Assembly (NCBI GenBank): GCA_013374505.1
Contig: QENJ01000051.1
Coordinates: 1-18,192, forward strand
From: Candidatus Methanophagaceae archaeon
Lineage (GTDB): Archaea > Halobacteriota > Syntropharchaeia > Alkanophagales > Methanospirareceae
Direction: 5' to 3'
Length of the DNA: 18,192 nucleotides
In this document: positions 1 to 4,830 of the stretch, piece after piece
Numbering within the stretch: the first letter of the stretch is position 1
How the letters are laid out: the number at the start of each line of letters is the position of its first letter
The notes under the pieces: generated by a model
What the model saw: the letters and a program-made list of their open reading frames with translations, nothing else
Told to the model about the DNA's origin: nothing
Databases searched by the model: none
Position numbers and translations under genes: made by a program

Positions 1-446
1 TAAAAAAATTGGTTTTCTGAGCCCACCGGAAGAAGGTAAAAGGCATGATTATAGCATCTTTAAAGACATATTCCCGCCAGGACTATTCCCGAAAAGCATA
101 CTGTTATGGTTAGATTTGGCCTTCATAGGCATTGATACGGATTACCCCGAAGCGAGTGTTATGATGCCAAAGAAGAAGCCGAGAGGCCAAGAATTGACGG
201 ATGAAGATAAGGTGCGGAATAAAGCTATCAGTGGTGTCAGGGTTCGGGTAGAGCATGCGATCGCCGGAATTAAACGCCTGCGGATAACTACTGATAAGTT
301 TCGTAACAAAACTGATTCTTTTAATGATAAAGCCATGTTGATTTCATGTGGGTTGTGGAATTATCATTTGAAGTGCCGCTGAATCTGAGGGGTGGGAGTA
401 GGTGATAGTTGTTTTCTCCCATTAATGGTTATTTCGCAACAAGTCT
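1..446 (+). mobile_element. Right end of an IS5-type insertion sequence
   Basis: After the transposase stop there are 64 bp of noncoding DNA up to 446. Similarity to the right-hand long repeat then begins abruptly at 447. The simplest reading is that the insertion sequence ends at about 446, with an end reading TTTCGCAACAAGTCT, and was inserted into the coding sequence of a second transposase. Its left end and terminal inverted repeat are outside the window, so the exact boundary and any target duplication cannot be confirmed. Confidence 0.55.
2..382 (+). CDS. IS5-type DDE transposase, C-terminal part (open at window edge)
   Basis: The reading frame is open from the left window edge to a TGA at 380-382, so only the C-terminal part of a transposase is visible. 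It would cut and rejoin the ends of its own insertion sequence. The second catalytic aspartate appears to lie in LWLDLAFIGI and the catalytic glutamate in RVRVEHAIAGIKR. The MPKKKPRGQELT segment and the closing LISCGLWNYHL are typical of the DDE_Tnp_4 group of the IS5 superfamily. An internal start at 116 is possible but would cut the DDE core, so I read the frame through to the edge. Nothing in the visible part is broken, so the copy may be intact upstream. It sits immediately before the left long inverted repeat and seems to have inserted into another transposase gene there. The family assignment is from motif memory. Confidence 0.8.
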   Translation, partial: KKIGFLSPPEEGKRHDYSIFKDIFPPGLFPKSILLWLDLAFIGIDTDYPEASVMMPKKKPRGQELTDEDKVRNKAISGVRVRVEHAIAGIKRLRITTDKFRNKTDSFNDKAMLISCGLWNYHLKCR

Positions 447-587
447 AATGAGGATGGATTTGAGCTAGAGTTTAACGTGAAAAAGACAAAAGAAGCATAT
501 TACGGGCATATCGAAAGCATAAACCGCTTTGTCGCGAAGATGAGGGAGAAGATAAACATCCTGGGTGCCATTTGTCTTTCACACTAA
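447..587 (+). pseudogene. Transposase 3' fragment (47 codons), interrupted by the IS5-type element
   Basis: These 47 codons, ending in TAA at 585-587, encode the same C-terminus as the transposase fragment at the right end of the window (NEDGFELEF ... EKINILGAICLSH), with one visible substitution (Gly for Asp near the end). The N-terminal remainder is missing because the IS5-type element ends at 446, so this is a dead remnant. It forms the outer part of the left 345-bp inverted repeat. I assign the parent protein to an IS4/IS1634-like transposase from the fuller copy at 17892-18191; that assignment is moderately secure. Confidence 0.7.
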
Positions 588-791
588 GCATCTTGAAGCA
601 AATTACGGTCTAGTTTGCACGATTGAATATTTCTGCATGTGGGTTTCATCGGGTAATCGATTTTTTGTGCAGATTCACAATTTTTATCTGGGGATGGGTG
701 ACCAATAGTTCTGGAAGTACACGAAAAACCATCAAATAATATACGTTGGTAAGTATTTATACATAAAAAGAAATTATCTGAAATTAGAGAG
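447..791 (+). repeat. Left arm of a 345-bp long inverted repeat
   Basis: This stretch matches the reverse complement of 17688-18032 over its full length with no net insertion or deletion. By eye there are four scattered single-base differences plus one 11-bp block (606-616) that differs at 8 positions, giving about 96% identity. The arm holds the transposase 3' end and about 200 bp of noncoding DNA after its stop. Similarity stops sharply at 446/447 (IS5-type insertion) and at 791/792, where the tyrosine-recombinase fragment begins. Confidence 0.93.
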
Positions 792-792
792 G

Positions 793-1122
793 TACGTACA
801 TCCTGCATCACTGCAGCAGGCATTCAAAACCGCGGTTGGAAATATCTGCATCACGAAAAATGCCTCTGTTAATACACTAAGACATAGCTTCGCGACACAT
901 TTATTGGAAAAAGGTCAGGACATCAGGACGATCCCGGAACTCCTGGGCCATCAAAACTTGAGGGCCACTATGATCTATCAAACCCATCTAACATTTAATC
1001 CCGACGAACGGACTATCACGGTAAACACGCGTAAAAAGGAAAAACCCGATGGTGCCTGGTCAGCCGATGCACGTTGGGGTGATAGGAATAAACCTGACCC
1101 GTTTTATGTTATCGATTTATGA
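793..1122 (+). pseudogene. Tyrosine recombinase (integron-integrase type), C-terminal remnant
   Basis: From the edge of the long repeat an open frame encodes YVHPASLQQAFKTAVG, then the recombinase core NTLRHSFATHLLEKG, DIRTIPELLGHQN and TMIYQTHL. The second catalytic arginine (codon 880-882), the LLGH histidine (949-951) and the nucleophilic tyrosine (976-978) are all present. The usual first arginine, the core-binding domain and the N-terminus are missing, because the frame runs into the repeat at 791. The catalytic HxLR motif reads NTLR. The spacing and wording of these blocks match integron-type integrases and XerC/D relatives. The protein would cut and exchange DNA strands at specific sites, but this piece cannot be active alone. 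After the tyrosine the C-terminal tail is unusually long and not recognisable. An internal start at 904 would lose the arginine and is unlikely to be real. Confidence 0.8.
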
Positions 1123-1129
1123 TATTTTG

Positions 1130-1143
1130 CCCTGAACTCAGGG
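1130..1143 (+). terminator. Short hairpin just after the recombinase remnant
   Basis: CCCTG AACT CAGGG forms a perfect five-pair stem with a four-base loop, eight bases after the recombinase stop. No T-run follows it, so a terminator role is weak. It may simply be a leftover of the recombinase's own locus. The rest of 1144-1320 shows no gene or clear motif. Confidence 0.25.
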
Positions 1144-1321
1144 AATATGTACAGACGTCGGTACACGAATCCCAAAGCGTTCAGTACTAGGGCAATGACA
1201 GTCTCGCCCGTTAAATCAATAACTCACTGTATACCCTGGCTACTATGCAGGGGTAACCGTAGATATACGGCTGAGTTGTATTACCCTGCAAAACATCACA
1301 TCCGTAGCGCAAAAAGATAGC

Positions 1322-1330
1322 TTTAAAAAT
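1322..1330 (+). promoter_or_regulatory. TATA-like box of cobT
   Basis: TTTAAAAAT is centred about 26 bases upstream of the cobT ATG at 1352, preceded by an A-rich stretch that could serve as BRE. This spacing places transcription start at or next to the start codon, so the mRNA is probably leaderless. No Shine-Dalgarno sequence is visible before the ATG, consistent with this. Confidence 0.55.
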
Positions 1331-1351
1331 AGTTAGTCACATAATTCCTAT

Positions 1352-2416
1352 ATGGACAGATTAAAAGAAACGATAGAACGGATAGAACCTTTAAACGGCG
1401 AGGTAATGGAAGCTGCGCGGGCACGGCAAGACACACTCACGAAACCACTGCGTAGTTTAGGCGTCTTAGAAGACATTTCGGTGCGAGTTGCCGGAATAAC
1501 CGGGAATTATATGCCTGAGCTAAAGCACAAAGTGATTTTAACAATGGCAAGCGACCACGGCATTGTGGCTGAAGGCGTGAGCGCGTATCCCCAAGAAGTG
1601 ACGTTACAGATGGTTTATAATTTCATCAATGGCGGTGCCGGAATAAACGTTCTTGCAAGACATATCGGTGCACGGGTGGTTGTAGTGGACATGGGCGTTG
1701 CAGCGGATTTCGCGATTACAAACAAAACGGAGAATTTTATTGACAATAAAATCGCGTATGGAACAGCGAATATGACCCAGGGTGCAGCAATGAGTTATGA
1801 CGCTGCGAAACAATCAATAGAAGCAGGAATAGAAGTGCTGGAGAATGTGCTGGAGAACGGGGTGGACATTGTTGGTGTTGGAGACATGGGCATAGGGAAT
1901 ACGACCTCAAGCAGTGCAATTACGGCGTTTATAACCGGCGAAGCGGTCGAGACGGTAACGGGACGTGGCACGGGCCTGGACGATGCGGGACTGACGCGAA
2001 AGATAGAGCAAATACAAAAAGCGTTAGATATTAATACGCCGGATCGAGGCGATGCAATAGACATATTAGCGAAGATAGGCGGATTTGAGATTGGCGGTAT
2101 AGCCGGGGCGATACTCGCAGCCGCTGCACATCGTATTCCTGTTGTTATAGATGGTTTCATCGCAGGTGCCGCTGCACTTATCGCATACGAACTCAGTCCG
2201 AGAATTAAAGAATATAGTATTGCATCACATCTCTCCGTGGAAGCGGGACATCGCGCTATTTTGGACTACATGGGACTCGTACCACTGCTCAATTTGAATA
2301 TGCGACTGGGAGAAGGCACAGGTGCCGCACTGGGTATGGGCATCGTGGACGCATCATGTAAGATACTGCGGGAGATGGCCACGTTTGAAGAAGCAGGAGT
2401 CGCGGAGAAAGAATAA
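1352..2416 (+). CDS. cobT: Nicotinate-nucleotide:dimethylbenzimidazole phosphoribosyltransferase
   Basis: This cytoplasmic enzyme moves the phosphoribosyl group of nicotinate mononucleotide to a lower-ligand base, giving the alpha-ribotide used to complete the nucleotide loop of cobamides. The 354 residues match the usual length of bacterial CobT. Visible family blocks are the N-terminal ARQDTLTKPLRSLGVLE, MASDHGIVAEGVSAYP, NFINGGAGINVLARH, VVDMGVAAD, GVGDMGIGNTTSSSA and GRGTGLDDAGL. The catalytic glutamate lies in LGEGTGAALGMG (about residue 321). Archaea more often carry a different, archaeal-type CobT, so this bacterial-type copy may have been acquired or may be the only one; that is inference. 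No other cobamide gene is in the window, so it stands alone. The ATG at 1352 fits the TATA-like box about 26 bases upstream. Many antisense frames cross it but are shadows. Confidence 0.95.
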   Translation: MDRLKETIERIEPLNGEVMEAARARQDTLTKPLRSLGVLEDISVRVAGITGNYMPELKHKVILTMASDHGIVAEGVSAYPQEVTLQMVYNFINGGAGINVLARHIGARVVVVDMGVAADFAITNKTENFIDNKIAYGTANMTQGAAMSYDAAKQSIEAGIEVLENVLENGVDIVGVGDMGIGNTTSSSAITAFITGEAVETVTGRGTGLDDAGLTRKIEQIQKALDINTPDRGDAIDILAKIGGFEIGGIAGAILAAAAHRIPVVIDGFIAGAAALIAYELSPRIKEYSIASHLSVEAGHRAILDYMGLVPLLNLNMRLGEGTGAALGMGIVDASCKILREMATFEEAGVAEKE

Positions 2417-2487
2417 TAAAAATGCTTAGCCGAACGAAACAGAAAAGATATAGTGTTCATCATAACAATAGTTTAGCATTGCTCTTC

Positions 2488-2700
2488 TCGGAGCATGGTT
2501 TTAGGTGTTAATATGAGTATGTCGAGCGAAAAACATAAGTTGGTGCAAATCCAGCTAGCGAGTAGAAACCGCCGCAGAACGGAACCCAATCAGGTACACG
2601 GTTCTAGCGAAGCTATGGGGATGAGTTACCGGACTGAAACGCAAGCAAAGCATTTAAGCACCGAAATAACCTGCACGATAGCAGTTTCAGAGAGGCAGTG
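2488..2700 (+). ncRNA. Candidate group II intron remnant (domain I part)
   Basis: This noncoding stretch between cobT and the next gene contains segments that resemble domain I of group II introns such as the lactococcal Ll.LtrB, recalled from memory. They appear in the same order: AGGTGTTAA (2504-2512); a small GG-TGCAAA-TCC hairpin (2543-2553); GTAGAAACCGC with CAGAACGGAA; GATGAGTTACC (2621-2631); ACTGAAACGCAAG (2633-2645); ACCGAAATAACC; and GTTTCAGAGAGG (2683-2694). No reverse transcriptase/maturase frame and no recognisable domain V or VI follow, because the next gene starts directly at 2698. If correct, this is a truncated 5' piece, unable to splice. The alternatives are a riboswitch-like leader of the downstream gene or chance similarity. 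A covariance-model search with group II intron and cobalamin riboswitch models would settle it. Confidence 0.42.
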
Positions 2701-3528
2701 GCTATGACCCCTACTCGGCATTGGTTTACCGTATTTTTGTATTTAAGCATGGTGTTTTTTATGATCTACGGCGTCATAGCAGGAGCATGTGTAGCTGCAG
2801 AAACGAAAGCTCAAGAAACTGTCGGTGCATTGACCGATCTCGACTTTAATGACGATGGGTATATCAACCAGCTAGACCTGGACATATTGAAATCTCATTT
2901 TAACGGACGTTATAGTGGGTACGTACCGTGGGATTTGAATGCTGATTTTCGCTGTGACCACAAAGATTTTTATTATTTCGCGGATCATGTACCGCTGAAT
3001 TACCGCTACCAGGTCGAGGAAAATATCCCGATTTGGAACCTATCAGATTATACGCTCGAACAGAGAAGAAAGTCCACGGTTATTCTTGACGAAGTTGTGT
3101 ATCCCCAAAACCCGGAGCGCGTAATAACCTGGATAAAACAGTACACGAGTCTCGAATCACCCAAGAAAGACTCGGCGGTCTGTGTTCATTACACACGTGA
3201 CCTCTGCCGGTTGGCATATAAAAGTTTAGGGCCCAAGACGATAGCATGGGGGTCTTCGGGCAGTCACGCCTACGGGATGATATACACAGGTGGCAACTGG
3301 CGTAGATTATCGAATTGGGCTATAATAGACCCTTACTGGAAATACTATTCCTCAGAGAATATCACAAACTCTAAGGAAGTCTATGATACCACTTCGATAG
3401 AGCTATTCCTGGATGAGGGGCATTATGGCTATTGGGCAATCCACTTGTCGGCGGATCACCACAATAACACGGTTTTTGAGCCTTATAAGGCAGAATACAG
3501 GGTAAGGGATTTCCGAGAGCCCAATTAA
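2698..3528 (+). CDS. Secreted dockerin-containing, transglutaminase-like protein
   Basis: An N-terminal hydrophobic segment (residues 9-30, FTVFLYLSMVFFMIYG...) followed by an AGACVAAE stretch looks like a signal peptide, so the protein is probably exported. Two dockerin-type calcium loops follow: D49-N51-D53-Y55-N57-D60 and D79-N81-D83-R85-D87-D90. Dockerins bind cohesin domains on surface scaffolds. The C-terminal half has the order of a transglutaminase-like Cys-His-Asp triad: C162 (VCVHYTRDLC; C170 is an alternative), H190 in GSSGSHAYGMIY, and D211 in NWAIIDPYW. Such domains cut or crosslink amide bonds; which applies here is unknown. The start could be GTG 2698 or ATG 2704; a TATA-like CATTTAAGC at 2651-2659 fits either. 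The gene abuts the intron-like stretch and converges on the glycosyltransferase. Domain calls are by motif only. Confidence 0.68.
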   Translation: MAMTPTRHWFTVFLYLSMVFFMIYGVIAGACVAAETKAQETVGALTDLDFNDDGYINQLDLDILKSHFNGRYSGYVPWDLNADFRCDHKDFYYFADHVPLNYRYQVEENIPIWNLSDYTLEQRRKSTVILDEVVYPQNPERVITWIKQYTSLESPKKDSAVCVHYTRDLCRLAYKSLGPKTIAWGSSGSHAYGMIYTGGNWRRLSNWAIIDPYWKYYSSENITNSKEVYDTTSIELFLDEGHYGYWAIHLSADHHNNTVFEPYKAEYRVRDFREPN

Positions 3529-3553
3529 TAGACACAACGAGAAAGCGGATAGT

Positions 3554-4678
3554 TCAATCGCCATCCTCCAGCAACATCACACTCAAAAAAATCGCGGTGA
3601 ATATCACCTGTATTCCGATCGCAGCAAGTAACATAGCCACAACTGCGTATTCTATCTCGGATAGCGACCCGAAACCAACGCTTATCCATGTATGCAGCAC
3701 TTTTAATCCAATAACCAACCCGCCTAATAGCAGCACAGCACCGAGGATAAGCTCAATTTCCAGCGAGTGATAGTCAAGCAGCTTTTTAATAAAACCTTCT
3801 TTCTCACACAACCCGTGCACAACAGCATATGCCTTCATGAATATGCCCATAGCTATTGTCTGAAAACCGATGATAACAAGTATACTACCGAGAATTAGAG
3901 AGTGCATGTGCGAAGTCTCCACATTACCGAGTAGAAGGATTGTCAAACTCAATAGCACACCAAGCAAGAATACCAACATCCCAGGGACGAATAGGAACGG
4001 TATGGGCTTATAGAGCATCATGAACCTCAGATGCCGCCAGCCATCACTGAACGAGTTCAGTTTTGAAGGCGCGATTCTTGGATAATACGCTATTGGTACT
4101 TCTTTTATCTTCAGGTTCTTTCTCGCGGCCTCCACAATCATCTCGGATGCGAACTCCATCCCGCCAGTGCTTAAATCCATCTTCTCGTATGCGGCCTTCG
4201 TGAACGCCCGAAAGCCGCAATGCGTATCCGATAAGTTAATCTTAAATAACCAGTTCAAAATCCGGGTTAAGCCCGGGTTTCCTACGTAGCGATGTAGCCA
4301 GGGCATTGCATCCTTTGACATGCCGCCACCAAATCTGTTCCCGATGACTAAGTCCGCATCGCCATTCATCAAAGGCGCTAAAAAATCTGGTAGCACCGCT
4401 AAATCATAGGTGCCATCGGAATCAGCAATAACAATAAAATCGCCTTTTGCGTGCGAAATCCCGGCAAGGTACGCATTACCATAACCCCGCTTTTCGGGTG
4501 TGATTACTATCGAACCTAAAGACCGCGCTATTTCTGCGGTATTGTCCGTGGAGTTATCGGCAACAATGAGCTCGCCATCTATATGATGCGCCTCAAACAT
4601 CGCCTTTACCTTCGTAATGCAGTTTCCTATCGTCTTCTCCTCATTCAAGGATGGGATTACTACCGATACATCTGGCAT
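3554..4678 (-). CDS. GT2 dolichyl-phosphate-sugar-synthase-like glycosyltransferase with membrane tail
   Basis: The N-terminal 220 residues are a GT-A fold of family GT2: VSVVIPSLNEEKTIG at the start, the ELIVADNSTDNT strand, KRGYGNAYLAG, and the metal/nucleotide-binding D86-S-D88 (IADSDGTYD). The acceptor-side blocks GNRFGG and LSDTHCGFRAF resemble Dpm1 and archaeal AglJ/AglD-type enzymes. These load a sugar from a nucleotide donor onto dolichyl phosphate at the cytoplasmic membrane face. About four hydrophobic segments follow (from PIPFLFVPGMLVFLLGVLL near residue 226 to the C-terminus), which anchor the enzyme. It is divergent from aglB across 152 bp, which supports a role in building the N-glycan lipid donor. 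The start is favoured by a GTAGGA-like ribosome site just before the ATG and a TATA-like box about 65 bases upstream. The sugar and the step cannot be read from sequence. Confidence 0.85.
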   Translation of the reverse strand: MPDVSVVIPSLNEEKTIGNCITKVKAMFEAHHIDGELIVADNSTDNTAEIARSLGSIVITPEKRGYGNAYLAGISHAKGDFIVIADSDGTYDLAVLPDFLAPLMNGDADLVIGNRFGGGMSKDAMPWLHRYVGNPGLTRILNWLFKINLSDTHCGFRAFTKAAYEKMDLSTGGMEFASEMIVEAARKNLKIKEVPIAYYPRIAPSKLNSFSDGWRHLRFMMLYKPIPFLFVPGMLVFLLGVLLSLTILLLGNVETSHMHSLILGSILVIIGFQTIAMGIFMKAYAVVHGLCEKEGFIKKLLDYHSLEIELILGAVLLLGGLVIGLKVLHTWISVGFGSLSEIEYAVVAMLLAAIGIQVIFTAIFLSVMLLEDGD

Positions 4679-4738
4679 TTGTTCCTACTCTCGCCCCCCT
4701 ATTAAGTGTCATACATATCCAATTAGAAAAATAGTAAT

Positions 4739-4752
4739 GATTTTATACATCA
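4739..4752 (-). promoter_or_regulatory. TATA-like box of the GT2 gene
   Basis: On the minus strand this reads GATGTATAAAATCA. It lies about 65 bases before the GT2 start codon, leaving a leader of some 40 nt that carries a GAGTAGGA ribosome-binding-like sequence. It lies back to back with the aglB promoter region, so both genes may be controlled from one 152-bp interval. Confidence 0.45.
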
Positions 4753-4770
4753 GCATAACAAAATAAGAAG

Positions 4771-4783
4771 CATTAATTTTTAA
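4771..4783 (+). promoter_or_regulatory. TATA-like box of aglB
   Basis: An AATTTTTAAGAT-type AT-rich box lies about 55 bases before the aglB ATG at 4831. The predicted leader would be roughly 28 nt and contains GAAGGAAA, a weak ribosome-binding match. The assignment is by position and composition only. Confidence 0.35.
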
Positions 4784-4830
4784 GATAAGCGCAATGTAAA
4801 ATAAGATGTGAAAGAAGGAAACGAGTAAGC

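Noticed and set aside
584..823. Small minus-strand frame in the left repeat arm, with a related frame at 17774-17896 in the right arm
   Set aside because: The frame is conserved only because the DNA is duplicated. The two ends differ (one runs into recombinase sequence), and no family resemblance or ribosome site is seen.
1230..1288. Repeated TAYACCCTG-like words before cobT, with another at 12638
   Set aside because: The matches are short and irregularly spaced, and are compatible with chance.
1795..2160. 121-codon antisense open frame inside cobT
   Set aside because: It lies wholly opposite a strong family match, is Ser/Ala/Pro-rich with no motif, and has no promoter or ribosome site of its own.
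2490..2700. Cobalamin riboswitch downstream of cobT
   Set aside because: GGTGCAAATCC resembles one conserved box, and cobT is next door. The other riboswitch boxes are not recognisable, and the remaining segments fit group II intron domain I better.
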